Part shown: positions 9,451 to 18,636 of the stretch, in pieces
Position numbering within the stretch: the stretch's first letter is position 1
Layout of the letters: each line of letters begins with the position of its first letter
Source: Terrimonas_A sp051954695
GTDB lineage: Bacteria > Bacteroidota > Bacteroidia > Chitinophagales > Chitinophagaceae
Assembly (NCBI GenBank): GCA_051954695.1
Contig: JBQCHL010000014.1
Location: forward strand, 1-64,000
Direction: 5' to 3'
Length of the DNA: 64,000 nucleotides
The notes under the pieces: model-generated
The model's database searches: none
Seen by the model: the letters and a program-made list of their open reading frames with translations, nothing else
Told to the model about the DNA's origin: nothing
Made by a program: the position numbers and the translations under genes

Positions 9451-9490
9451 TAATAAAGCGGCCATGAAGAGATTCGTGGCCGCTTTATTA
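9451..9490. terminator. Bidirectional terminator between sucB and kinase gene
   Basis: A perfect 14-bp stem, TAATAAAGCGGCCA (9451-9464) and TGGCCGCTTTATTA (9477-9490), with a 12-base loop. The GC core GCGGCCA is flanked by A/T-rich ends, so it can terminate the convergent transcripts of sucB and the histidine kinase. Confidence 0.85.
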
Positions 9491-9496
9491 TCAGGA

Positions 9497-12460
9497 TTAG
9501 CCTTTTACAGGCAAGCTTGCAATGATCATGGAGCCCATTCCCTCGCCGGACCTTATCTGTATATTGCCGTTCCAGTGGCTTACACGCTTGTGGAGATTTT
9601 TAAGGCCATTACGATGGGTTTCAGCAAAGCAATCAAATCCTTTACCATCGTCTTTTACAGATAAAATGAGGAAAGCCTTTTCAATATGAATGCTGATCCG
9701 GACATTTTTAGCTTCTGCATGTTTGGAAATATTATTCAGCAGTTCTTTATAGACAAGATAAAAATCACGCCGCTGTTCCATACTTAGTTTTTTCTGTTCC
9801 AGTGATGGGTCTATCTGAAATTCATAATGAACATTACCTGCATCAAACAACTCTGCGGCATAGCGTCTCATCCGTGCTACTGTTTCTTCCAGTCCGTCGT
9901 TGTTGGTGTTAACGCTCCAGATAATATCGTCCAGTGCCTGTGATGAACTGTTCACTTCTTCTGTGATGCGATCAAGGAATTTACGGGCCTGCACCGGTTC
10001 ATGCAGGTTCTTTTGCCCCAGTGAAGAGAGGATATTAATATTGGTAAGAGTAGAACCAATATCATCATGCAGGTCGCTGGCTATGCGGTTACGCACCTGT
10101 TGCAGCCGTATCAATTGCTGCAGGCGATAACGGTACAGCGCATATAATAATGCCGCCAGCATTATTATACATAAGGAAATAAACCACCAGCTTTTATACC
10201 AGGGAGATAAGACGCGAAAAGAAACGGCCGCAATATTTTCAGCACTTGAGCCATCAGGAAATAAAGCCTTTACCTGGAAAGTGAATGAACCGGCCGGGAG
10301 GTCTTTCAACGCAAGGGAAGTATTGGTAAAAGGAGAACTCCAGGCAGTATCCCCTTCGCGGAGTAAACGGTAAACGTATTTTACCATTGATTCGCTTTTC
10401 AGGTAGGGACTGGCAAATTCAAAGGTGATATCATTCCGGTTATGTGATAAGGTAAGCGGATGATTGGCCGCCAGTTCGGGTGCATTGATGATGCTGTCGC
10501 TCAGTTCTATCCTGGTGATAAAAGTACCGGTCTTATTTACTGAAAGAAGGTTGGCATCTGAAGGGATCATCAAAAGACCATTCAAGCCACCTGCCCAGGT
10601 ATTGCCCATTTTGTCGCTCGACAGCGTATACATCTCATTGTAATAGCCCAATTGGGATGCCAGGTGGTTGATAACATACCTGTCATTGATCTTTTGAATA
10701 ATATCAAGGCTGGCCGTATTACCTGCAAACAGTTTGCCTTGTGCATCCTGCAGGATGGTGGTGCAGAGGTCGGACGACAATCCTTCGTTTGCGCCTATAT
10801 GCTGCAGTATTTTGAGCCGGTCATTTTCTTTGACTACCTGGAAAACGCCTTTATCCCTTGTCGCCAGCCAAAAGCCGCCATGGCCATCACTGGTGATAGC
10901 CGATATGTTTTTAGATACTGTACTATCCATGCAAACCAATTCCAGGTTTTTCCCGGTATGATAAATACGAATGCCTGCATTCAGCTCAGACACCCATAAC
11001 AATTGATTGGGCTTATCATAATACATTGCATTCACGATATAATCGATGCCAGGTAAACGGCTGCCCGCTTTTCCTTCCACTGCATACAATCCTCCTGTAG
11101 CAAGGGGGATCAGGAAATAATCATCACGCAAAGCCAAAGCCCCTCTTTTGAAAGACAGATTGCCTGGTGCAGAAAGCAGCGTTTTTTTCAACACATATTT
11201 TCCTTTCACTTTATCTGCCTGCAGCAGCTTGTGCCTGGAATAAACATATAGCGAAGCATCAGTTGAAAAAATACCGGTAGCATTGGGCAGCGTATCGATC
11301 AGTAGTATTTTTTTATAGTCCTGCTCATCTACCTGGAACATATTGTCTGTGCTTATGCCAAGCAGATCACCCTGAAATAAATACAGACCGGCTATGGTGC
11401 TGTATTGAAGTCCATCATCCGAAATATATTTTACGATCCGCGGGTCAGGGATCTTGACAAGACCGTTTTCCGTGCCCAACCATAAGTTATGTTCTGCATC
11501 TTCCAGGAAACAATTGATCCTGTCGAAATTAAAACCATTTCGGAAATGGAATTGTGTTACATTAAAAAGCGAGTCGATCCGGAACAATCCACCAAATGCA
11601 GTGCCTACCCAGATATTAGAATAAGGATCTGCATAAAGGCTGACCACTATCTTCCCATCAATACCGGCCCTTGCGATTGCGGATGGCATTGATTCAAATT
11701 TTAACCGCCCTGACAGCAATTCCCCGGTAAGAGCACGTTTAAGCCCTGTAGGTGTAGCCATCCAGAGATTTCCTTTTTTATCTCCTTGCACATCATATAC
11801 TACATCCGTAATCGGGTAGTTTTTTATAACCCTGAATGATGAATCGAATAGTGTGAACGGAGTATTATCAGAATTGGACGCAATGAGTAGATTATCATTG
11901 ATGTTCTCGATATCATAAAAGAAATTATCGGTGTTAGGTGTGTTCACCGGTGTTTTCACGAAATGGTCTTTGTGAAAACGGTAGATACCATTGGTGCTTG
12001 AAACAAGCAATTTGTTGCCGGGAGTGCGATGAAAGCTGATGAAACGGGTGGCCGGAGTTTTGGGTAATACCGGCATTGTTGTCAATGTATTTCTGTCGAG
12101 TACCAGAATACCATGGCTGTTGGAAAGTACTGCTATACGGCCATCATCCAACTCAGCAAAATCATTGACTGCACCGATATATTTTCCACCGAAGCGTGTG
12201 TAATTCCTGAATTTGTTCCCATCGTAAATGCAAAAGCCGAATTTGGTACCAATAAAGAGCAGTTTATTCCTGGTTTGGGAGATCACTTTCACATAACCCG
12301 AGACGATCTCGCTATTGGCTTCATACAAATTTTCATTAAGCCGGTAGGTTGTAAAAAGAAGACGTTGCGTATACGATGACAACGACAGGCAATGAAGAGC
12401 GGCCAGCATCAGTACCATCACCCATATTTTCCGCTTTTCCGGTAAAAGAGTCAGGAACAT
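9497..12460 (-). CDS. Two-component-propeller sensor histidine kinase (paralogue 2)
   Basis: A 987-residue membrane sensor. After an N-terminal hydrophobic signal or anchor (residues about 13-30) comes a long periplasmic region of propeller-type repeats with WxGT-like words (IWVGTAFGGLF, LWLGTENGLV), then a Y_Y_Y-type beta-sandwich (YVYRLLREGDTAWSS, NTSLALKDLPAGSFTFQVKA), one transmembrane helix near 765-785, a HisKA_3 dimerisation domain with the phospho-acceptor His in ASDLHDDIGS, and an HATPase domain with NNISKHAEA and DDGKGFD. It lacks a receiver or AraC module, so it needs a separate regulator, presumably the neighbour at 12539. It closely resembles the kinase at 13299. Confidence 0.92.
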   Translation of the reverse strand: MFLTLLPEKRKIWVMVLMLAALHCLSLSSYTQRLLFTTYRLNENLYEANSEIVSGYVKVISQTRNKLLFIGTKFGFCIYDGNKFRNYTRFGGKYIGAVNDFAELDDGRIAVLSNSHGILVLDRNTLTTMPVLPKTPATRFISFHRTPGNKLLVSSTNGIYRFHKDHFVKTPVNTPNTDNFFYDIENINDNLLIASNSDNTPFTLFDSSFRVIKNYPITDVVYDVQGDKKGNLWMATPTGLKRALTGELLSGRLKFESMPSAIARAGIDGKIVVSLYADPYSNIWVGTAFGGLFRIDSLFNVTQFHFRNGFNFDRINCFLEDAEHNLWLGTENGLVKIPDPRIVKYISDDGLQYSTIAGLYLFQGDLLGISTDNMFQVDEQDYKKILLIDTLPNATGIFSTDASLYVYSRHKLLQADKVKGKYVLKKTLLSAPGNLSFKRGALALRDDYFLIPLATGGLYAVEGKAGSRLPGIDYIVNAMYYDKPNQLLWVSELNAGIRIYHTGKNLELVCMDSTVSKNISAITSDGHGGFWLATRDKGVFQVVKENDRLKILQHIGANEGLSSDLCTTILQDAQGKLFAGNTASLDIIQKINDRYVINHLASQLGYYNEMYTLSSDKMGNTWAGGLNGLLMIPSDANLLSVNKTGTFITRIELSDSIINAPELAANHPLTLSHNRNDITFEFASPYLKSESMVKYVYRLLREGDTAWSSPFTNTSLALKDLPAGSFTFQVKALFPDGSSAENIAAVSFRVLSPWYKSWWFISLCIIMLAALLYALYRYRLQQLIRLQQVRNRIASDLHDDIGSTLTNINILSSLGQKNLHEPVQARKFLDRITEEVNSSSQALDDIIWSVNTNNDGLEETVARMRRYAAELFDAGNVHYEFQIDPSLEQKKLSMEQRRDFYLVYKELLNNISKHAEAKNVRISIHIEKAFLILSVKDDGKGFDCFAETHRNGLKNLHKRVSHWNGNIQIRSGEGMGSMIIASLPVKG

Positions 12461-12538
12461 AGCTTGATACGCGATTTTGGTTTACAAGGGGTAGCTGACT
12501 AATTTAAGAAAATGTCGGGAAATGGGAAAGTTAGTCTT

Positions 12539-13165
12539 TTAAACTATCCTTTCACTCAATGCTTTAGCTATCGCTTCTTTGCCACAATTAACATGCAGTT
12601 TTTGATAAATGTTTTTAAGGTGGGAGCGGATGGTGTCGAAAGCGAGCTGCATTTCGGCTGCAATGAGTTTGATACTGTATCCTTTTATCAGCCATTGCAA
12701 CACTTCGATCTCGCGGGGTGAGAGTTTGTATTTGCCGGGATCCTGTTTTACCTGGAAAGTGCTCAATACTTTCTTGGCAATAGTAGGCGACATTGGGGCG
12801 CCACCTTCTACTACATCATGGATTGCTTCAAATAATTTAGCGGGCGGTGTTTTCTTTAATAAGTACCCATTGGCTCCTGCGCAAAGGCATTTGAATAATT
12901 TATCTTCTTCTTCAAAGACTGTATACATGATTACAGCAGTTTCGGGTCTTGCTTCTTTGATCATGGACACGCCTTCTATCCCTGTTTTGCCTGGCATATC
13001 TATATCCATCAGCACTACATCCGGTTGATATACCCGTGCTATGTTTGCCGCTTCATCACAGTTGCTGAAATCGCCGGCAACATCATAGCCATTCATTTTA
13101 AGCAGATAGGACAGGGATTCCCGCAGCCTGTCATTATCTTCAAAAAGGATTATTCTGGGAGACAT
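12539..13165 (-). CDS. LuxR/NarL-family response regulator
   Basis: A 208-residue transcription factor. The receiver domain has acidic E9/D10, phospho-acceptor D54 in VVLMDIDMPGK, T82 and K104. A C-terminal LuxR helix-turn-helix begins at LSPREIEVLQWL and includes IAAEMQLAFDTIRSHLKNIYQKL. It lies on the same strand between two paralogous HisKA_3 kinases, the normal partner type for NarL regulators, so it probably takes phosphate from one or both. Target genes are unknown. Confidence 0.94.
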   Translation of the reverse strand: MSPRIILFEDNDRLRESLSYLLKMNGYDVAGDFSNCDEAANIARVYQPDVVLMDIDMPGKTGIEGVSMIKEARPETAVIMYTVFEEEDKLFKCLCAGANGYLLKKTPPAKLFEAIHDVVEGGAPMSPTIAKKVLSTFQVKQDPGKYKLSPREIEVLQWLIKGYSIKLIAAEMQLAFDTIRSHLKNIYQKLHVNCGKEAIAKALSERIV

Positions 13166-13298
13166 ATTCTTTGATTAAGCTGGTTTGTATTTTGCAGAAC
13201 AGGTGTTTCCGATCAACCGGAGATCCAGTGCCCAAATCACAAACCTGAATTTAAAATTACTGTTTTATCAATCGGTAATCCTCACTCATTTGTGTGGT

Positions 13299-16295
13299 TT
13301 ACACAACCGGTATGGAAATACTCGTTTCTGTGCCTTTGCCTGGTTCAGAGTGAATAAGAAAGCGGCCATTCCATCTTTCGGTCCGGGCCTGCATGTTCTT
13401 GATCCCATTCCTTTCTGTGGACCTGCTTTTATCAAAACCAACACCATTGTCCTTCACCTGCAAATGGAGATCATTTCTTTCGAACCAGATCCTGATCTCT
13501 ACCTGTGTGGCTTTTGAATGCTTATAAATATTATTGATCACTTCTTTGAACAACAGGAAGAAATCGCGCCGTTGTTCCATGCTCAGTTTGCGATGGGCAA
13601 ATCGGTCGTCAAAATCGATCATGTATTTTTCTATCCGGTTCTCCAGTATTTCGGCAGCATAGCGGCGCATGCGTGCCACCATCTGATCCATTGTGTCGTT
13701 GTTTGAATTAATGCTCCATACAATATCATCCAGTGCCTGACCTGAATTTGCCACTTCTTCTGAAATGCGGTTAAGAAAAGCCGATGTTTCTGCAGTTGGT
13801 GAAACGCCGGCTTTGCTCAGCTCGGACAAAATACTGATATGGGTGAGCGCCGAGCCGATATCATCATGCAGATCGGATGCAATACGGTTACGGACTCTCT
13901 GCAAGCGGATCAACTGGCTGATGCGATAACGATAAATGCCGTATAAAGCAGCCGCTAATAGCAATACACATAAAGCAATGAACCAGGGTGTTCTCCAGAA
14001 TGGCGGACTAATAATGATCATCAGTGAAGCCACCGGAGCACTATCCCCGGAAAGATTATGGGAAGCTTTTACATGGAAAAGATACTTGCCTGAAGGAAGA
14101 TGGGTGTAAGCCGCATAGTTCCTGTTACCCGCTTCCATCCAGCCTTTATCATAACCGGTTAATTGGTAAGAATAATTCAGCCTGCCAACAGATAAAACAT
14201 CCAGCGCTGCAAAATTGAAAGAGAGTGAATTTTGGCGGAAAGGCAAAAGCAATACTTTCTTATAAGTGATCAATGTATCTGTATCCAACGGCTGATTGTC
14301 GGTCAGCACCTGCGTGATCACTACTGATAAAGGTTGTTCTGTATGCGAAAGCTTTGTGGGGTCAAATATGGTCAAGCCTCTGATACCGCCAAAAAACAAG
14401 CGTCCTTGAGGAGAACGATAATATGCGCCAGTATTGAATTCATTACTTTGAAGCCCATCTTCCACTGTAAATGCATCCATATCAACCCTGCTGATCTTCC
14501 CCGGATCGGATGGCACCCGTAAGCGGCAAAGACCTTTATTGGTACTTAACCATAGTGAACCAAGTCCGTCAGGTTGTATGCCATATACGGTATTGTTGCG
14601 AAGTCCTTGCCTTTCGGTGATCACTGATGATTTGCCTGTACTTGTTTCAAGTGCGATAAGGCCATTGCCAAATGTACCTATCCATAATACAGAGGGAGTA
14701 TAATACATACTGCGGACAGATACCGGACTGTTGAGAATAACTGAAGAATACCCGGAAGCAGTTCGTGATTGTTTATCTCTTATATCAAGTAATTGTACCC
14801 CTGCTTTTTCAAAACCAACATACAGGAGACTGTCACGCGTAAAAACCATTGTACGCACATTGTTTTCCAAAAGGGAAGGAGTGCTGCGTTCATCAAAATG
14901 ATTAAGCTCGCCCTGTGCTTTATCTATCTGGTATAAGCCCTGCTGCCTTGTGGCAACCCACACTTTCCCTTTTGCATCTTCCAGCAGGTGCCAGATAGTT
15001 TGACCGGGAAGGAATTTTTTGACAAGATTTCGCGTTCGTCCATCCAGAATATCCAAACCGTTTTCCTGTGTGCCTACCCATATGTCTCCATCTCTATCGG
15101 TAAGTAAAGCGCCTATCTTTTTATAATTACCGATAGTGGCAGGTTGTTTACCCAGCAATGTAAGACCATTAATGGATGTGCCTACCCAGGTATTGTCTTC
15201 TTTATCGGTAGTAATGGCCCGCACCTGTTCGATAGAAATATTCTCAGGAAGATTATTCCCTGTGATCGTTTCAAAATTACTCAGCCGTTTATCATAGTAG
15301 CTTACGCCTCCGCCATCTGTACCGATCCAGATTCCACCGCGGCTGACTTGCCGGATACACAACACATCATTATAGGCAAGAGAAGAGGGATTCTTTTTAT
15401 CTGATACAAAATGATGAATAATGGATTGCCTGTTGTCGATAACATATAAGCCATCACTGAACGTACCGATCCATATCCGTCCATCATTGTCGGCCAGCAG
15501 CGTTTCGATCACGAGATCAGCAGGCAAACCTGAATGCCCAAAGCCGGTAAAAGGTTGAAAGGAGTCGGCGTTTTTATTTTTTACAAACAATCCTCTACCG
15601 AATGTTCCCAGCCAGATATTCTGCTGGTTGTCTTCTGCAATGGCGCTGCTACGGACAGGTTGTTCCTGGTTATGAAGAAAAAATATGGGATTGGAAATAG
15701 CTGCCGATAAGCGAGTCACCCCATTGGAAGTGAGTATCCAGAAATGATGACGGCTGTCTTTGAAGATATCTTTTATCTCATTGTTGCTAATTGGTATTGT
15801 CCCATTTTGTTTCAACTGCAACAATTGATTTTCCTGCTGATTGAATATCCACAGGCCCTCATTTCTTGTGCCAATAAAAAGATGAGTGCTGTCCTGGTAA
15901 ACAGAACTCACGGCAGGCAATGGTTGCTCTTTAATACTTTTAAAAGGACTGGATTGCTGGGTAAGCAAATCCATCTTCTCGAGTTTGCCATTGCGGGTGA
16001 TCAACCATAATTTATTCTGTTCACCGGGAATAAGTTTCCCAAGCTGGTTACCCGTAGGCGTGGTAATATCATCAAAGTTGCCGGGGAACGTAATAAAATC
16101 TTTTCCGTCAAAACGGTTCAGTCCATCCTGTGTGGCCATCCATACAAAACCGGTTTTGTCGATAGCAATATCCACCACGCTGCTTTGGGAAAGCCCCTGG
16201 TTGATGCTGATGTTGTGAAAAGAAAACGGCTTAACCTGGGCCCGTGAAATAAAAGGCAGAAGACTAACAAGAAGTATGGTCAACCGTCCGGGCAT
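13299..16295 (-). CDS. Two-component-propeller sensor histidine kinase (paralogue 1)
   Basis: A 998-residue sensor from the ATG at 16295, giving MPGRLTILLVSLLPFISRAQ, a good signal peptide; the frame is open to 16412 but that extension is not signal-like. Periplasmic propeller repeats (FVWMATQDGLNRFDG, IWIGTFSDGLYVID, IWIGTDGGGVSYYD) are followed by a Y_Y_Y domain (YSYQLTGYDKGWMEAGN), a transmembrane helix, HisKA_3 with ASDLHDDIGSALTH and an HATPase domain ending KGTETSISIPVV. The core is strongly similar to the kinase at 9497. The response regulator gene follows 133 bases downstream. Such kinases usually sense glycans or cell-envelope cues; the ligand here is unknown. Confidence 0.92.
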   Translation of the reverse strand: MPGRLTILLVSLLPFISRAQVKPFSFHNISINQGLSQSSVVDIAIDKTGFVWMATQDGLNRFDGKDFITFPGNFDDITTPTGNQLGKLIPGEQNKLWLITRNGKLEKMDLLTQQSSPFKSIKEQPLPAVSSVYQDSTHLFIGTRNEGLWIFNQQENQLLQLKQNGTIPISNNEIKDIFKDSRHHFWILTSNGVTRLSAAISNPIFFLHNQEQPVRSSAIAEDNQQNIWLGTFGRGLFVKNKNADSFQPFTGFGHSGLPADLVIETLLADNDGRIWIGTFSDGLYVIDNRQSIIHHFVSDKKNPSSLAYNDVLCIRQVSRGGIWIGTDGGGVSYYDKRLSNFETITGNNLPENISIEQVRAITTDKEDNTWVGTSINGLTLLGKQPATIGNYKKIGALLTDRDGDIWVGTQENGLDILDGRTRNLVKKFLPGQTIWHLLEDAKGKVWVATRQQGLYQIDKAQGELNHFDERSTPSLLENNVRTMVFTRDSLLYVGFEKAGVQLLDIRDKQSRTASGYSSVILNSPVSVRSMYYTPSVLWIGTFGNGLIALETSTGKSSVITERQGLRNNTVYGIQPDGLGSLWLSTNKGLCRLRVPSDPGKISRVDMDAFTVEDGLQSNEFNTGAYYRSPQGRLFFGGIRGLTIFDPTKLSHTEQPLSVVITQVLTDNQPLDTDTLITYKKVLLLPFRQNSLSFNFAALDVLSVGRLNYSYQLTGYDKGWMEAGNRNYAAYTHLPSGKYLFHVKASHNLSGDSAPVASLMIIISPPFWRTPWFIALCVLLLAAALYGIYRYRISQLIRLQRVRNRIASDLHDDIGSALTHISILSELSKAGVSPTAETSAFLNRISEEVANSGQALDDIVWSINSNNDTMDQMVARMRRYAAEILENRIEKYMIDFDDRFAHRKLSMEQRRDFFLLFKEVINNIYKHSKATQVEIRIWFERNDLHLQVKDNGVGFDKSRSTERNGIKNMQARTERWNGRFLIHSEPGKGTETSISIPVV

Positions 16296-16479
16296 CTGTG
16301 GTAAGATAGGTAATTTAAGGGAAAGAAAAGTGACATTGTCGGGCCAATGAATTAATCTATGTCCGGGTGACAATGGAGAAGGAACTACCGGTCCGCTTTG
16401 CATGTCGGTCAACGGTCATCGCTCAACAGGCAACGATCATCGGGCATCTTCAAGCCCATTGTACGTATCTTGCACATGC

Positions 16480-17658
16480 ATGAAACACTATTCCCATCTG
16501 CATACTGCTGCAACTGTGTTGGAGCAATACAAAGGCCAGCAGCCTTTCGGGATATTTCTGAAAGATTTTTTCAGGGCAGATAAGAAATATGGATCGAAAG
16601 ACCGGAAAAGGATCGCGAGCTTATGTTATAATTATTTTCGGTTAGGAAAACTGGCTGCTGGTGCAGACACGGAAGAGAGGATCTTGCTGGGACTTTTTGT
16701 TTGCACCACAGAGCCCGATGCTTTATTGCAGGCCATCAAACCCGAATGGAATGAACAGGTGATGCTGAAGCCGGAAGAGAAATTACTGCTGGCTGCTTAT
16801 CCTTTTTCTCCTGCTGCAGTATTTCCAGCATTGAACCACCTGGAAAAAGACATGGAGGCAAACGCGTTTGCTCTTTCACATTTTCAGCAACCAGATCTCT
16901 TTTTACGGTTGAGACCAGGAAGGGAAGAGAAAGTAAAGGTAGAACTTACTAAAGCAGAAATTCCCTTCAATACCATTTCCCAAAGTTGCCTTGCTTTACC
17001 GAATGCTTCAAAGCTGGATGATGTGATCGTGATCAATAAAGAAGCAGTGATACAGGACTACAGTTCGCAGCGGGTCGGAGAGTTCCTGCATTTTCCCACA
17101 GGGTTCCTGCCACGGCATGTCTGGGATTGCTGTGCAGCAAGCGGAGGTAAATCCCTTTTAGTATTTGATCAATACCCACAGATAAACCTGATGGTATCGG
17201 ATGTGCGGGAGAATATACTGGCTAACCTTTCGAAGCGATTTAAAGAAGCGGGAATTAAACACTATGAAAGTTTTGTGGCTGACCTGAGCCGTCCTGTAAA
17301 CCCTGGCCGTTCTTTTGATCTCATCATTGCTGATGTTCCCTGCACCGGCAGCGGCACCTGGGGGCGCACGCCGGAACAATTATTCTTTTTCAAGGAAGAA
17401 AAGATAAAGGAATATGCTGCCCGGCAAAAAAAGATAGCTCTGCATACATTGCCGCATCTCAGGCCCGGTGGTTATTTTCTATATATCACCTGTTCGGTGT
17501 ATCAGCAGGAAAATACAGAAGTGGTAGAGTTCATACAACAGGAAACCAATCTGAAACTAATAAGGTCTGCTTTATTAAAAGGATATGCAAGCAAAGCAGA
17601 TACTTTATTTGCGGCTTTGCTGCAAAAGCCTGCCGGTATTGGAGAAGATCAGTTATGA
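16480..17658 (+). CDS. RsmB/RsmF-like rRNA (cytosine-C5) methyltransferase
   Basis: A 392-residue SAM-dependent m5C methyltransferase, cytoplasmic. I prefer the ATG at 16480 (MKHYSHLHTAATVLEQY) to the upstream ATG at 16402, which adds an unconserved leader. An N-terminal alpha-helical RNA-binding region is followed by the SAM fold: motif I CAASGGKSLL, then SDVRENIL, motif IV with Cys in DVPCTGSGTWGRTPE, and motif VI with the nucleophile Cys in YITCSVYQQENTEVV. It is divergent from the kinase and overlaps the convergent lipoprotein gene by 10 bases at its 3' end. Confidence 0.9.
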   Translation: MKHYSHLHTAATVLEQYKGQQPFGIFLKDFFRADKKYGSKDRKRIASLCYNYFRLGKLAAGADTEERILLGLFVCTTEPDALLQAIKPEWNEQVMLKPEEKLLLAAYPFSPAAVFPALNHLEKDMEANAFALSHFQQPDLFLRLRPGREEKVKVELTKAEIPFNTISQSCLALPNASKLDDVIVINKEAVIQDYSSQRVGEFLHFPTGFLPRHVWDCCAASGGKSLLVFDQYPQINLMVSDVRENILANLSKRFKEAGIKHYESFVADLSRPVNPGRSFDLIIADVPCTGSGTWGRTPEQLFFFKEEKIKEYAARQKKIALHTLPHLRPGGYFLYITCSVYQQENTEVVEFIQQETNLKLIRSALLKGYASKADTLFAALLQKPAGIGEDQL

Positions 17659-18410
17659 TCGATCATCCACATCGTGATGCCAAAACCTGTATAGGACGGA
17701 TTGATAGCGGTAGCGGTTTCATATTCCCATAATATCAACTGACGGTAAACAAGGCCGATATTCTTTGAATATTTTTCAACTGATCTGATCCTGTTGGCAT
17801 ATTCATGTGGGTTAAGCACAGGATCGTTTTTAGCTTCGTTTATTTGCTCCACTGTCCATACATCATTATAAGTCTCACCATTGATTTCTGTGCTGGGCTC
17901 AAAAAGATCATACGTATAATCCCAGCTTCCCATCGAATTATCGACACTGAAATTATAAGGAAAGGGATCCGGGGGAAGATAAGAATTGCCTCTCCAACTG
18001 AGGCCTTCCCTTATAGGATTGCGAAGTTTGATGATGCGGAGATTGTTATCCACTACTTCCAGTTGATTGGTCAGCGGAGTGATAAAATAAGTGCCATCAG
18101 GTACCCATGAACCTGATGCAGTAATATCATTGCGGTAACGGAAAATCCGGTAAGAAGGCCTTCCAAGATTGTCGGTGATCTCAGCATCCACAACATGCTT
18201 TACCTGGTAGCTATGTGTTTCAAGCATCGTATTAAAAGCATTGGGAACAAGAGAATCGACCCGGTAGGTAATATATTTTCCAACCTGCAATGGCTGATAA
18301 TCTGATATTGGCTCCCCAGCCACATAATCCTCTTTTTCTTCGGAGCAGGAAAAAACAGCCATAGCCAGGCCAACAAAAAGGGTAAATCGGCAGATGATCA
18401 AGATTCTCAT
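17649..18410 (-). CDS. Hypothetical lipoprotein
   Basis: A 253-residue exported lipoprotein; start chosen at 18410 so that MRILIICRFTLFVGLAMAVFSC gives a signal peptide with lipidated Cys22, followed by SEEKED. The mature part is beta-rich, with phrases such as YQPLQVGKYITYRVDS and RIRSVEKYSKNIGLVYRQLILWEYE that I recognise only as a conserved Bacteroidota lipoprotein pattern; no enzymatic motif is evident. It overlaps the convergent methyltransferase gene by 10 bases. Function unknown. Confidence 0.85.
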   Translation of the reverse strand: MRILIICRFTLFVGLAMAVFSCSEEKEDYVAGEPISDYQPLQVGKYITYRVDSLVPNAFNTMLETHSYQVKHVVDAEITDNLGRPSYRIFRYRNDITASGSWVPDGTYFITPLTNQLEVVDNNLRIIKLRNPIREGLSWRGNSYLPPDPFPYNFSVDNSMGSWDYTYDLFEPSTEINGETYNDVWTVEQINEAKNDPVLNPHEYANRIRSVEKYSKNIGLVYRQLILWEYETATAINPSYTGFGITMWMIDHN

Positions 18411-18535
18411 AAGAGGCCAGTTATTACAGGATATGGTTAAATCCTCAGGCACAGTTAGTTAGACCTGAAAAATATAAACGAAACAGGAACAATTTTATTG
18501 CCATGCCTTCCTGGCTCCCCTCAGCATTGCGGAAC

Positions 18536-18636
18536 CCCCGGCTCTTATATTCTTAAGCCAAAACCTGTTCTGAACCAGGGCCGGAGTGACAGCAGGAAGT
18601 GTACTATCGACTCCCGACTAAAGACTCCTGACTATA
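18536..18636. repeat. Dispersed repeat family A, copy 2
   Basis: Same order of landmarks as copy 1 at 118-222: CGGCTCTTATATTCTTAAGC, TGAACCAGGGCC, CAGCAGGAAGTGTACTATCG and then CGACTCC, CGACTAA, GACTCCT, GACTATA. It enters the last codons of mnmA: on the minus strand the words read GTC AGG AGT CTT TAG, so the repeat provides residues VRSL and the stop. Confidence 0.75.

Noticed and set aside
9464..9664. Short plus-strand reading frame after sucB
   Set aside because: It starts inside the terminator and runs antisense to the kinase gene; a shadow frame.
13185..13298. Promoter-like TATTTTGC on the plus strand
   Set aside because: No plus-strand gene follows; the region is a gap between two minus-strand genes.
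16296..16479. Repeated GGTCAACGGTCATCG / CAACGATCATCGGGC words as a direct repeat
   Set aside because: Only short imperfect similarity and just one place; not enough to call a repeat.
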